This document shows, one piece after another, positions 7,434 to 16,593 of a DNA stretch of 64,000 nt. This DNA comes from an uncultured Steroidobacter sp. (lineage in GTDB: Bacteria; Pseudomonadota; Gammaproteobacteria; Steroidobacterales; Steroidobacteraceae). The notes below the pieces were generated by a model. That model searched no databases and was not told the origin of the DNA. It worked only from the letters and a program-made list of their open reading frames with translations. The position numbers were made by a program, and so were the translations under genes. Position 1 is the stretch's first letter. Every line of letters starts with the position of its first letter. The DNA lies in the NCBI GenBank assembly GCA_938008435.1, contig CALLKK010000009.1, forward strand, positions 1 to 64,000, written 5' to 3'.

Positions 7434-9494
7434 ATGTCTAGTGATGTCGCTCTCTGGCTTGCCATTGCCGCGGGTGTGCTCGCGGTACTGTATGGCGTGT
7501 ATTCCGTAGGCTGGATCAACAGACAGTCGGCCGGCAACGAGCGCATGCAAGACATCGCCGCTGCCATTCAGGCGGGCGCCAAGGCCTACCTCAATCGTCA
7601 ATATTCCACGATCGCCATCGTCGGCGCCGTGCTCTTCGTCGTGCTGGGCTTGGCGCTCGACTGGGCAACCGCCGGCGGATTCGCCGTCGGCGCCATCCTC
7701 TCCGGCGCGGCTGGGTTCATCGGCATGAACGTGTCGGTACGCGCCAATGTAAGAACTGCTCAAGCCGCGAGCGTGAGCCTCAACTCGGCGCTCACGGTCG
7801 CCTTCCGCGGCGGTGCGATCACCGGCATGTTGGTGGTCGGCCTCGGCCTGCTCGGCGTGGCAGGCTACTTCGCGGTGATCCGCAACTTCGTCAGCGACGA
7901 TCATGCGCTGCACGCGCTGGTCGGTCTCGCCTTCGGCGGCTCGCTCATCTCGATCTTCGCGCGTCTGGGCGGCGGCATCTTCACGAAGGGCGCGGACGTG
8001 GGCGCCGACCTCGTCGGCAAGGTCGAAGCCGGCATCCCCGAGGACGACCCGCGCAATCCGGCCGTGATCGCCGATAACGTCGGCGACAACGTGGGCGACT
8101 GCGCCGGCATGGCCGCCGACCTGTTCGAAACCTATGCGGTCACCGTCGTCGCGACGATGGTGCTCGGCGGTCTCATGTTCACCTCCGCCGACGGCGTCAT
8201 CGACATCAACTACGTGCTCTACCCGCTCGTGCTCGGCGCCGTCTCGATCGTCGCCTCGATCATCGGCACGTTCTTCGTGAAGGCCGCCGACGGCGGCAAG
8301 ATTATGAGCGCGCTGTATCGCGGCACCGCCGTCTCCGGCGTGCTCGCGCTGATCGCGTTCTGGTGGGTCACCAAGCTGCTCATGGGCGAGCGCGCCGGCG
8401 CCTTGTTCGGTTGTGCCGCCATCGGTCTCGCGCTTACGGCCGCTCTGATCTGGATCACCGAGTACTACACCGCGACCGAGTTCAAGCCGGTGCGTCGCGT
8501 GGCCGAGGCCTCGCAGACGGGCCACGCCACCAACGTCATCGCGGGCTTGGCCGTTTCGATGCGCTCGACGGCTTGGCCGGTGCTCGCGGTGTGCGCGGCC
8601 ATCTGGGGCTCGTATGAGCTCGCGGAGCTCTACGGCATCGCGGTCGCGGCGACGGCGATGCTGTCCATGACGGGCATGATCGTGGCGCTCGACGCCTACG
8701 GCCCGATCACCGACAACGGCGGCGGCATCGCGCAGATGTCCGGCCTGCCGCAAAACGTCCGCGACATCACCGACGCGCTCGATGCCGTCGGTAACACGAC
8801 GAAGGCCGTGACCAAGGGTTATGCGATCGGCTCGGCGGGCTTGGCCGCGCTCGTGCTGTTCGCCGACTACACGCACAACCTCGAGTCGCACCTGCAGGAG
8901 ACCGGTCGCGCCATGGCGCAGTTCTCGCTGTCCGATCCGGCCGTCATCATCGGCCTATTCATCGGCGGCTTGATTCCGTATCTCTTCGGCGCGATGGCGA
9001 TGGAAGCCGTCGGCCGCGCGGCCGGCTCGGTCGTGATCGAAGTGCGCCGGCAGTTCCGCGAGATCAAGGGCATCATGGAAGGCACCGCCAAGCCCGATTA
9101 CTCGCGCGCCGTCGACCTGCTCACGCGCGCCGCGATCAAGGAAATGGTGGTGCCCTCGCTGCTGCCGATCCTCGTCCCGGTGCTGGTAGCCTTCGGCCTG
9201 AATTACCTGATGGGCGATGGCGCCGGCGTGCGCGCGCTCGGCGGTCTGTTGATCGGCACGATCGTCACGGGCCTGTTCGTCGCGGTCTCGATGTGCACCG
9301 GCGGCGGCGCCTGGGACAACGCGAAGAAGTACGTCGAGGAAGGCAACTTCGGCGGCAAGGGCTCGGAGACGCACAAAGCCGCCGTCACCGGCGACACCGT
9401 CGGCGATCCGTACAAGGACACCGCCGGTCCGGCGATCAACCCGCTCATCAAGATCATCAATATCGTCGCGCTGCTGCTCGTGCCGCTCCTCTGA
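7434..9494 (+). CDS. hppA: membrane-bound proton-pumping pyrophosphatase, K+-independent type
   Basis: A 686-residue polytopic (about 16 helices) H+-translocating inorganic pyrophosphatase that couples PPi hydrolysis to proton export. The PPi/Mg site is clear in GADVGADLVGKVEAG followed by DNVGDNVGDCAGMAADLFETY. Potassium dependence can be read from GNTTKAVTKG: Lys457 and Thr460 mark the K+-independent subclass (K+-dependent enzymes carry Ala at the first site). ATG 7434 follows AAGAGGA; the same ribosome-site sequence precedes pfp. With PPi-phosphofructokinase next door, PPi made in biosynthesis can either drive glycolysis or charge the membrane. Confidence 0.96.
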   Translation: MSSDVALWLAIAAGVLAVLYGVYSVGWINRQSAGNERMQDIAAAIQAGAKAYLNRQYSTIAIVGAVLFVVLGLALDWATAGGFAVGAILSGAAGFIGMNVSVRANVRTAQAASVSLNSALTVAFRGGAITGMLVVGLGLLGVAGYFAVIRNFVSDDHALHALVGLAFGGSLISIFARLGGGIFTKGADVGADLVGKVEAGIPEDDPRNPAVIADNVGDNVGDCAGMAADLFETYAVTVVATMVLGGLMFTSADGVIDINYVLYPLVLGAVSIVASIIGTFFVKAADGGKIMSALYRGTAVSGVLALIAFWWVTKLLMGERAGALFGCAAIGLALTAALIWITEYYTATEFKPVRRVAEASQTGHATNVIAGLAVSMRSTAWPVLAVCAAIWGSYELAELYGIAVAATAMLSMTGMIVALDAYGPITDNGGGIAQMSGLPQNVRDITDALDAVGNTTKAVTKGYAIGSAGLAALVLFADYTHNLESHLQETGRAMAQFSLSDPAVIIGLFIGGLIPYLFGAMAMEAVGRAAGSVVIEVRRQFREIKGIMEGTAKPDYSRAVDLLTRAAIKEMVVPSLLPILVPVLVAFGLNYLMGDGAGVRALGGLLIGTIVTGLFVAVSMCTGGGAWDNAKKYVEEGNFGGKGSETHKAAVTGDTVGDPYKDTAGPAINPLIKIINIVALLLVPLL

Positions 9495-9524
9495 GCGAAC
9501 GCGCATCGCGTCGACCGAAAGCAC

Positions 9525-9556
9525 ACGCCCCGGCAGGTCGGAACCTGCCGGGGCGT
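9525..9556 (+). terminator. rho-independent terminator after hppA
   Basis: A 14-bp GC-rich perfect stem (ACGCCCCGGCAGGT with ACCTGCCGGGGCGT, CGGA loop) followed by TTTTCGTTT, about 30 bases past the hppA stop. A classical intrinsic terminator. Confidence 0.9.
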
Positions 9557-9675
9557 TTTCGTTTCCGAGTAGGCGCGCCTGGGGAGCCTTGGGACGTCGG
9601 CCGCAGCTCTTCGTTCGGCCGCATCCCGCAGGGGCCGCGCATCCCGCGGCTCGCCGCAGCGGCGAAGAGTGCTCC

Positions 9676-12000
9676 TCAGGCAGTCTGGGCCATCGCCCGC
9701 GTGATCGGCTGCGGACGACCCAGGTGATAACCCTGCGCGAAATCGACGCCCATCACCCGTGCGGCTTCGAACGAGCCGTCGTCTTCGACCTGTTCGGCGA
9801 CCACGCGGAAGTTGAGCGTGCGGGCGAGCTTGATCATCGCCGCGACCATCGCTTGATTGACCGAATCGCCCGCGAGATTGCGGATGAACGAGCCGTCGAT
9901 CTTCACGTAGTCGAGCGAGAGATTCTTCAGATTGCCGAACGATGACAGGCCGCGGCCGAAATCATCGAGCGCAAACTGACACCCCATGCTGTGCAGCACG
10001 CCGATGAAACGCTGCGCGTGCTCGATGTTCGTGATGACGGAATTCTCCGTCACTTCGAAGCACAGCTGCTCGGGCGCAACGCCGGTGCGATCGAGCAGAT
10101 CGACGACGAACTCGAGGAACTGCGTATCGCCGAGCGTCTGGCCCGAGAGATTGATCGCGAGGCTTCGCTGGCTCGGCAGGCGGATGCTGCCGCGCCCCAA
10201 CGCGGTGACCGCCGTCTGCACCACCCAGCGATCCACATCCGACATGAGCCGGTAGCGTTCGGCGGCACGCAGGAACTCGGCGGGCGAAATGCCGCCCGGG
10301 ATCGTCTCGTCCTGAAGCCTGAGCAGCACCTCGAGCGCAGGTCCGCGCGCCCCGCCGCTAGTGGCGATGATCGGCTGCGCCAGCAGCTCGAAGCGATTCT
10401 CCTTGAGCGCCGTCTGCAGCCGCTGCAGCCATTGAATCTCGCCGCGATGACGCGCCACGGCCTCGTCGCGCGCGGAATACACATGCACGTGATTGCCGCG
10501 CTTCTTGGCGACGTAGCACGCCGAATCGGCAGCGCTCATGAGCTCCTCGGCGGAGCCGCTTTCGCGCGAGATCTCGATGAGCCCGACGCTCACGCCGATG
10601 TTGAAGATCTTGTCCTTCCAGACGAACCGATAGTCGTTGACCTTGCGCACGACATCGTCGGCGATCTGGCGCGCCTTCTCGAGCGGACAGCCGATGAGCA
10701 GCAGGCCGAACTCGTCGCCGCCGAGCCGTCCCACGGTATCGGAGTCGCGGACCGTCTCTTTGATGAGCGCCGCCACCTCGCGCAGCATGTTGTCGCCCGC
10801 GATGTGGCCGCAGCTGTCGTTCACGGCCTTGAAGCGATCGAGATCGAGATAGCAGAGCACGTGACGCGCCGAGCTCGTGTGAGCGACTTCGATGGCCTCA
10901 TCGAGCCTGCGCTCGAACTCGCGTCGATTGACGAGACCCGTCAAGGCGTCGTGGCTCGCCTGATAAGACATCTGCCGCGTCAAGCCGCGCAGCTCGGTCA
11001 CGTCGCGCACGAGCGTCACCGTGCCCATCAGATCGCCCCGCTGATTCTTGAGCGGCGTGACCGTGAGCTCGACCGAACGCTCCTGCCCATCCCCGCGCGA
11101 GATGAGCAATCCGCGCCGTCCGACGGTGACCTTGGTCTGCGTCGCCAGGCAATGACGGACCGGATCGCCGAGCGAACGCCGATCGCTCTCATCGACGAGC
11201 GTGATGATGTCGGTGAGCGTCTGGCCGACGGCTTCGATGGCCGGCACGCCGGTGAGCTGCTCGGCCGCTTGATTGACGTAGTCGATACGGCCGCGCACGT
11301 CGGTCGTGATGATGCCGTCGCCCAAGGAATCGAGCGTCTCCCAAGCCGTCGAGCGATGACGCGACGACGTTTGCGCCGCGCTCGCGGGCGGACCCATTTC
11401 GACGAGCGAAAGGAGCAGCGCCGGCCCACCCTGATAGTCGATCCGCACCGCGGACAGCTCGAGGCGCGCGCGCTGTTCGGTCTGCGGGTGCAATTCGAGC
11501 TCGAGCCGCTCAAGCGCCGGCGCACCGGCCAGACGCCGCGCCAGCTGATCGCGGACGAGCTCGGCGTAATCCGGGTGCACGAGCTCGGGCATGGAGCGGC
11601 CGACGAGCGCTTGAACCGGTGCACCGGCCAAGGCAGCGAATTGCGCGTTCGCGAAGACGATCGTGTCGCGATAGACCGCGACTGCCTCGTTGAGACCGCT
11701 CAGCAGCCCGGTGAGCGAGCGCTCGCGCTCGCTCAAGAGCAGATCCTTCATGGCCAGATGTTCGAGCAGCCGATTGGCGCTGTCCGCAAACGATTGGGCG
11801 ACGCCTTCTGCACGGATGCGCTCGGCGTACTGACTCGACTGCACGATCTGTTCGAACTGCGCGACAGCTCGCTTGAGCGTGCTGTCGCGCCGGACGCGTA
11901 CCGCGAGTGCGGCAACGAGTCCGAGAAGCACGAGGAACGTGACAATGAAAACGATGACCAAAGTCCCCTCGAGGGCGCTCACGTCAACCGCCGAATTCAA
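9676..12000 (-). CDS. PAS-GGDEF-EAL cyclic-di-GMP signalling protein
   Basis: 774 residues. One N-terminal membrane helix (about residues 13-36) is followed by a coiled region, two PAS-like segments (about 90-185 and 205-325), a diguanylate cyclase domain with intact GGDEF at 427-431 preceded by an RDSD inhibitory I-site, and an EAL-type phosphodiesterase domain. The EAL signature reads EVL (E557), and the later catalytic blocks ENSVIT, DDFGRG, VKIDGSF, VVAEQVED and QGYHLGRP are conserved. Both domains therefore look capable of activity; net direction cannot be told from sequence. It reads away from pcm and lies 3' to the hppA terminator. Confidence 0.93.
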   Translation of the reverse strand: MNSAVDVSALEGTLVIVFIVTFLVLLGLVAALAVRVRRDSTLKRAVAQFEQIVQSSQYAERIRAEGVAQSFADSANRLLEHLAMKDLLLSERERSLTGLLSGLNEAVAVYRDTIVFANAQFAALAGAPVQALVGRSMPELVHPDYAELVRDQLARRLAGAPALERLELELHPQTEQRARLELSAVRIDYQGGPALLLSLVEMGPPASAAQTSSRHRSTAWETLDSLGDGIITTDVRGRIDYVNQAAEQLTGVPAIEAVGQTLTDIITLVDESDRRSLGDPVRHCLATQTKVTVGRRGLLISRGDGQERSVELTVTPLKNQRGDLMGTVTLVRDVTELRGLTRQMSYQASHDALTGLVNRREFERRLDEAIEVAHTSSARHVLCYLDLDRFKAVNDSCGHIAGDNMLREVAALIKETVRDSDTVGRLGGDEFGLLLIGCPLEKARQIADDVVRKVNDYRFVWKDKIFNIGVSVGLIEISRESGSAEELMSAADSACYVAKKRGNHVHVYSARDEAVARHRGEIQWLQRLQTALKENRFELLAQPIIATSGGARGPALEVLLRLQDETIPGGISPAEFLRAAERYRLMSDVDRWVVQTAVTALGRGSIRLPSQRSLAINLSGQTLGDTQFLEFVVDLLDRTGVAPEQLCFEVTENSVITNIEHAQRFIGVLHSMGCQFALDDFGRGLSSFGNLKNLSLDYVKIDGSFIRNLAGDSVNQAMVAAMIKLARTLNFRVVAEQVEDDGSFEAARVMGVDFAQGYHLGRPQPITRAMAQTA

Positions 12001-12532
12001 CCTTCACCCCTTGAATCGTGCGCGCGTCAGGCGCTCGCACGCGTTTGCGCGGCTCGTGAGCACTGCCCGAATCGAAGGGCGCAATCAGCACGAGAGACGT
12101 CGCAAACTTATTGTCTGTGCGACAGGATATAGAACGCCGCGGTTTCTGCTGCACGGATTGACCATAATGGTGATCGGCGTGATGGTTGGGCGGCCAGCGT
12201 CGGCGCGCCGATCGCAACGCGCTTCCGCGCTTCGGGGAAACCCTGCAAACCGAAACGTTGTCGCGGCCGACGGTCGGCCCGGGTACGCGCTTGTCGGGCG
12301 TGCACAAAGCTCGTACCCTGTCGCCCCGCCGCGCCGGGCCGCTTCTGGCGAACCCAATTTGGCGAACCCAGGACGAGGCGGGCCAGTGCTCGCTCGCTCC
12401 GTGCGTCAGGCCGGATCGCTCCCGATTACTGTCAATGAAACCGACACCCGAGATGGCGGCATGAACAGCACGTCTACTCTCTATTCTCACGACCGGGCGC
12501 CGAGCGCGGTCGTCGAAGGAGCTTATGCCTGC
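12001..12532. other. 532-base gap between GGDEF/EAL gene and pcm-like gene
   Basis: No gene is supported here. The plus-strand reading frame of the pcm-like gene is open through the whole gap back to 11873, but the extra residues look random and overlap the start of the EAL gene, so I do not extend the CDS. A small palindrome CCATAATGG lies near 12162-12170. No clear promoter pair was found. Confidence 0.4.
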
Positions 12533-13186
12533 ATGATGAGCCCAGAATACGTCCGCGAGCAGATGATCGAGCAGCAGGTGCGCGCGGGAGACGTCTTCGA
12601 CGAGCGCGTCCTCGATGCCATGCGCCGTGTGCCGCGGGAAATGTTTGCGCCGGCTGAATACAAGAGCGTCGCGTACGCCGATGCGCCCATCCCCATTCCG
12701 TGCAACCAGCGGATTCTGCCGCCGCTCGTGCATGGACGGATCCTGCAGGCGCTTGCGCCGAACCCGGAAGACGTTGCCCTGCTCGTCGGTGCGGGCACCG
12801 GCTGCCTCGCTGCCTACCTCGGCAAGCTGGTGAGCCGCGTGCGCGCCCTGGAAATCTTCCCCGAGCTGGTCGAGCTTGCGCGTGCGAATTTGCTCGCGGC
12901 CGCCGTCAATAACGTCGGCGTCGAGCAGGCCGACGGCATGCAGCTCGAAGAGCAGAACGCGTACGACGTCATCGCCGTAACCGGCTCCCTACCGCTCTAC
13001 GACGAACGCTTCCAGCGCGCCCTCAGGATCGGCGGACGTCTCGTGGTCGTCGTCGGCCGCGCGCCGGTCATGGAAGCCTGGAAGGTGACGCGTCTCGGCG
13101 AGCGGGAGTGGGCTCGCGAGAGCTTGTTCGAAACGGTGATCGACCCGCTGATCAACGCTCCGCAACCGCCGAAGTTTGTCTTCTAG
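12533..13186 (+). CDS. pcm: protein-L-isoaspartate O-methyltransferase family protein
   Basis: 217 residues, SAM-dependent methyltransferase of the isoaspartate-repair family. The N-terminal half EQMIEQQVRAGDVFDERVLDAM and FAPAEYKSVAYADAPIPI matches Pcm, as does QRILPPLVHGRILQAL. SAM motif I reads LLVGAGTGCLAAYL, slightly off the usual EIGTGSGY, so catalytic identity is a little less sure. ATG 12533 (or the adjacent 12536) lies about 12 bases after AAGGAG. Followed by a rhodanese gene and tolC, an arrangement seen in other gammaproteobacteria. Confidence 0.85.
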   Translation: MMSPEYVREQMIEQQVRAGDVFDERVLDAMRRVPREMFAPAEYKSVAYADAPIPIPCNQRILPPLVHGRILQALAPNPEDVALLVGAGTGCLAAYLGKLVSRVRALEIFPELVELARANLLAAAVNNVGVEQADGMQLEEQNAYDVIAVTGSLPLYDERFQRALRIGGRLVVVVGRAPVMEAWKVTRLGEREWARESLFETVIDPLINAPQPPKFVF

Positions 13187-13276
13187 GCTGGACGCGGTAG
13201 GCTCTAGCCTGGACCAGACGCGACGGCGCGGCGCGCCTTCACGCTGGCGGATTCGCAATCACTGGTCGCCTTTCTT

Positions 13277-13597
13277 ATGTCCGTCCCTGAGATCACCCCG
13301 CAAGAGTTCGTGGCGCGCCGCGAGCGCGGCGAGGATCTGACATTACTTGACGTTCGCGAAGCCTGGGAGCTGGACGTCGCAAGCGTGCCCGGTGTGGTCC
13401 ACATTCCAATGGGCGAAATCGCCGAGCGCCTCGGCGAGCTCGATCGCAGCAAGGAAACGGTCGTGCTTTGCCGCTCGGGCCGGCGCAGCCTCGAAGTCGC
13501 AAATTTCCTGCAACAGAATGGCTTCCGCGCGGTCAATCTCGCTGGCGGCATCCTGGCGTGGTCGCGCGACGTCGATGCAACCATTCCGACCTATTAG
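13277..13597 (+). CDS. single-domain rhodanese (sulfurtransferase)
   Basis: 106 residues forming one rhodanese domain: LLDVREAWELDVASVPGVVHIPMGEI, then the active-site loop VVLCRSGRRS with the catalytic Cys65, then FLQQNGFRAVNLAGGILAWSRDVD. Such proteins move sulfane sulfur between donors and acceptors (GlpE-like). The loop CRSGRR has five residues after Cys, as in sulfur-type rather than arsenate/Cdc25-type domains. Located 90 bases after the pcm-like gene and 189 bases before tolC on the same strand. Confidence 0.9.
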   Translation: MSVPEITPQEFVARRERGEDLTLLDVREAWELDVASVPGVVHIPMGEIAERLGELDRSKETVVLCRSGRRSLEVANFLQQNGFRAVNLAGGILAWSRDVDATIPTY

Positions 13598-13786
13598 CGC
13601 GTCCAAAGGGCCGAGCGCGCGTGACGCGGCGTGCTCGATTAGCGATCGACGCTAACGCGCACCGTGTCATGATTGCTGCTTTCCCGCTCCGCTCATCGGG
13701 TGGGGTGCAACAGCGAGCGGGACAACTGTGTTGAAGTGTCTCGTGTGGCAATAGCTGGCGCCCGCGCGGCGCATGGGTACAAGAAA

Positions 13787-15184
13787 ATGAAGTTACGAGC
13801 ACACATCGCGGCCGTATGTGGTCTGCTGGCGCTAGCCCAGGCGACGCCTGCAGCCGATCTTCTCGAAGTCTATCGGCGCGCCTTACAGAACGATCCGATC
13901 ATCCGCGAGGCGGATGCAAACCGGCTGGCAAGCCGCGAGTCGAAGCCGCAGGCACTCGCCTCGCTGTTGCCGCAGATCGAAGCAAGCGGCAGCTACTCGA
14001 AGAGCGAAGAAGAGTTCTCGCGCACGCAGCTGCAGCGGCTCAACGAAAACGACCCGCAGCTCGTGCCCGTGACGATCACGACCGACAGCGATTCGGATGG
14101 GTACCAGTTCGCCATCCAGCTGCGTCAGACCCTGTTCCGCTGGGATCAGTGGGCGACGCTCAAGCGCGCCGACGCCCAAGTCGCCCAAGCCGAGGCCGAC
14201 TATCAGGCAGCCCATCAGGATCTGATCCAACGCACCGCGGAGCGCTACTTCAATGTGCTCGCGGCGCAGGACACCGTGGATGCGGCACAAGCGGCGCTCG
14301 AAGCGTTCGCCCGCCAGCTCGAACAGGCCGAGAAGCGTTTCGAGGTCGGCTTGATCGCGATCACCGACGTCCAGGAATCGCGCGCCGCGCATGACCAGGC
14401 GGTTGCCAACCTCATTCAAGCCAAGCGCAATCTCGCGACCGCGCAGGAGCTCCTGCGCGAGCTCACCGGCGAGCCTTTCGACAAGCTGGCCGCGCCGGTC
14501 GACGACATCCCGCTCAAGACGCCGGATCCCGCAAACGAAGAGCAGTGGGTGAACACGGCGCTCGAGCAGAACCTGCGCATCGTCTCGGCGCGCCTTGCCA
14601 CCGACATCGCGAAGCAGGACGTGCGCATCGCCCGTTCCGGCCACCTGCCTGCGATCGATCTCGTGGCGCGCCATGCGGATCAGGATTACGAGGGCACGCA
14701 GCTCAGCCGCAGCATCGCCGGCCCGGGCGTCGAAGTGCCCGCCGACCAGTCGATGCTCTCCGATTCGATCGGGATTCAGATCACGGTGCCGATCTACTCC
14801 GGCGGCGCGACGTCCTCGCGCGTACGTCAACGCGTGTACTTGCACCGCGCCGCCCGCGAGCGTCTCGAGCGCGTCGCGCGCGAAACGGAGCGCGCCACCC
14901 GCGATGCATACCTTGGCGTGCTGAGCGAAATCTCGCGGGTGCGTGCGCTGCGCCAAGCGCTCGAATCGAGCCGCACCGCATTGCAGGCGACCGAAGCGGG
15001 CTTCGAGGTGGGCACGCGCACGACGGTCGACGTGCTCGATGCACGCCGCCGTCTCTTCGACGCACAGACGAACTATGCACGCAGCCGTTACGACTACATT
15101 CTGAACGTGCTGCAGCTGCGGCTGGCGACCGGAACGCTCGGCGTCGGCGATCTCGAAGAAATCAACGCCCTGCTGAAGGAATAA
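13787..15184 (+). CDS. tolC: TolC family outer-membrane channel protein
   Basis: 465 residues. A cleavable signal peptide (MKLRAHIAAVCGLLALAQATPAA) precedes DLLEVYRRALQNDPIIREADA, the typical TolC start. Two repeats of long heptad-rich helices follow, including LRQTLFRWDQWATLKRAD, FEVGLIAITDVQESRAAHDQA and, near the end, FEVGTRTTVDVLDARRRLFDAQ, all hallmark TolC motifs. It should form the outer-membrane duct for efflux pumps or type I secretion. The open frame upstream (from 13673) lacks a signal sequence, so the ATG at 13787 is preferred although its ribosome site is weak (ACAAGAAA). Confidence 0.95.
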   Translation: MKLRAHIAAVCGLLALAQATPAADLLEVYRRALQNDPIIREADANRLASRESKPQALASLLPQIEASGSYSKSEEEFSRTQLQRLNENDPQLVPVTITTDSDSDGYQFAIQLRQTLFRWDQWATLKRADAQVAQAEADYQAAHQDLIQRTAERYFNVLAAQDTVDAAQAALEAFARQLEQAEKRFEVGLIAITDVQESRAAHDQAVANLIQAKRNLATAQELLRELTGEPFDKLAAPVDDIPLKTPDPANEEQWVNTALEQNLRIVSARLATDIAKQDVRIARSGHLPAIDLVARHADQDYEGTQLSRSIAGPGVEVPADQSMLSDSIGIQITVPIYSGGATSSRVRQRVYLHRAARERLERVARETERATRDAYLGVLSEISRVRALRQALESSRTALQATEAGFEVGTRTTVDVLDARRRLFDAQTNYARSRYDYILNVLQLRLATGTLGVGDLEEINALLKE

Positions 15185-15192
15185 CGCAGACG

Positions 15193-15214
15193 CCCGCGCC
15201 TCAAACGGCGCGGG
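15193..15214. terminator. bidirectional hairpin between tolC and waaA
   Basis: CCCGCGCC and GGCGCGGG form a perfect 8-bp GC stem with a 6-base loop in the convergent tolC/waaA junction, overlapping the last codons of waaA. No long T-run on either side. Confidence 0.55.
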
Positions 15215-16472
15215 CAGCGTTCAGCTCTCGTGCGACGATCGCGAGCACGCGATCGAGCGCACCGCGATTCTGCTCGACGATCTCCCGCGCCTTACCGACC
15301 ATTCGTGCCCGCTCATCCGGCGCAAGGAGCAACCGGACCAACGTCTCGCCCAGCGCAGTTGCATCCGCCACTTCGATGGCGGCCCCGTTTGCGATGAATA
15401 ACCGAGCGATGTCGGGCGCGTTGAAGTTGTGCGGTCCGGTCACGATCGGGCAGCCGATCGCCGCCGGCTCGAGCAGACTGTGGCCGCCGATCGGCACCAG
15501 GCTGCCCGCGACGAAAGCCGCATCGGCGGCGGCGTAGAACATCTGCAGCTCCCCCAGCGTATCGACGAGCAGCACTTCCGTATCCGGCGCAGCGGTTTGC
15601 CCCCGCGAGCGCGCCACGAAGCGCACGCCCTGCTCGGTCAGGAATGCCGTCACGTCCGCAAAGCGCTGCGGATGGCGCGGCACCAGGATGAGCAATGCAT
15701 CTGGTAGGCGGCACTGAATCGCGCGGTGCGCGCTGAGCGCCTGCTGCTCTTCGCCCTCGTGGGTACTGGCGGCAATCCATACGGGGCGCCCGCCGATCTG
15801 TGCAGCACGCAGTGCCTGTCCCGCAGCGATCGTCTCGGCCGCCACTTCGATATCGAACTTGACGTTGCCGACCACGGCGACGTGTGCTGCGCCGATCGCG
15901 CGATAGCGAGCGGCATCAACTTCCGTCTGCGCGGCTACGAGCACTGTCGTCAGCGCATCCCGCGTGAGGGAGCGCAAGCGGCCATAGCGCCGCACGGACT
16001 TTTCCGACAAACGGGCGCTCGCGATGACGAGCGGAATGCCGCGCCGGCGGCATTCGCGGAAGAGATTCGGCCAGATCTCCGTTTCCATGACGATGCCGAT
16101 CGCGGGCCGCACACGATCGAGGAAGCGACGCACGGCGCCCGGCATGTCGTACGGCAGGTAGGCGTGCCGCACCTGCTCGCCGAACAGCGCCCGCACGCGT
16201 TGCGCACCGGTAGGCGTCCCGGTCGTCACCAAGAGCGGCCGCTCGGGATACTGTCGTTGGAGCGCACGGATCAGGACGGCGCTCGCCTGCACCTCGCCGA
16301 CGGACACCGCATGCACCCACAACGGCGCACGCTCGAAGCGCGCGACGGTAAAGCCCCAGCGCTCACCGAGACGCTCGCGATAGCTCGGATCGCGGCGCGA
16401 TTGCCAGAGAAGCGCCAACAGCGCGAGCGGCGCCGCCAGGTAGACGAGAACGCTGTACAACCGCTCGAGCAT
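15201..16472 (-). CDS. waaA: 3-deoxy-D-manno-octulosonic acid (Kdo) transferase
   Basis: A 423-residue GT30 enzyme that adds Kdo to lipid IVA at the inner membrane, the first step of LPS core synthesis. An N-terminal membrane anchor (residues 4-22) is followed by WVHAVSVGEVQAS, LVTTGTPTGAQRV, METEIWPNLFRECRRRGIP and, in the C-terminal domain, IAASTHEGEE, LVPRHPQRF, FVAGSLVPIGGHSLLEPAAIGCPIVTGPHNFN, all strongly conserved in WaaA. Head-to-head with the lipid A acyltransferase genes, so the Kdo and acylation steps share a control region. Confidence 0.96.
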   Translation of the reverse strand: MLERLYSVLVYLAAPLALLALLWQSRRDPSYRERLGERWGFTVARFERAPLWVHAVSVGEVQASAVLIRALQRQYPERPLLVTTGTPTGAQRVRALFGEQVRHAYLPYDMPGAVRRFLDRVRPAIGIVMETEIWPNLFRECRRRGIPLVIASARLSEKSVRRYGRLRSLTRDALTTVLVAAQTEVDAARYRAIGAAHVAVVGNVKFDIEVAAETIAAGQALRAAQIGGRPVWIAASTHEGEEQQALSAHRAIQCRLPDALLILVPRHPQRFADVTAFLTEQGVRFVARSRGQTAAPDTEVLLVDTLGELQMFYAAADAAFVAGSLVPIGGHSLLEPAAIGCPIVTGPHNFNAPDIARLFIANGAAIEVADATALGETLVRLLLAPDERARMVGKAREIVEQNRGALDRVLAIVARELNAARAV

Positions 16473-16593
16473 GGGCTAAAGCCGATCTCCGCTCATACGC
16501 TACTATTGGTTTTTTCGACTCGCACGAGAGCCGGCATGGTACTCGAACCAGGGGCACGGCTGCGGCGATCGTCTCTGACAGCTCGCTTGAGGA

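Noticed and set aside
7314..8891. 525-residue open frame antisense to hppA
   Set aside because: Arg/Asp/His-rich composition typical of a shadow frame in GC-rich DNA; the pyrophosphatase on the other strand has full family motifs.
9991..12132. 713-residue open frame antisense to the GGDEF/EAL gene
   Set aside because: No domain motifs and shadow-like composition; the GGDEF/EAL protein is unmistakable.
11873..12532. N-terminal extension of the pcm-like gene
   Set aside because: In-frame but without conserved sequence, overlaps the start of the neighbouring gene; the ATG at 12533 has the ribosome site and the family N-terminus.
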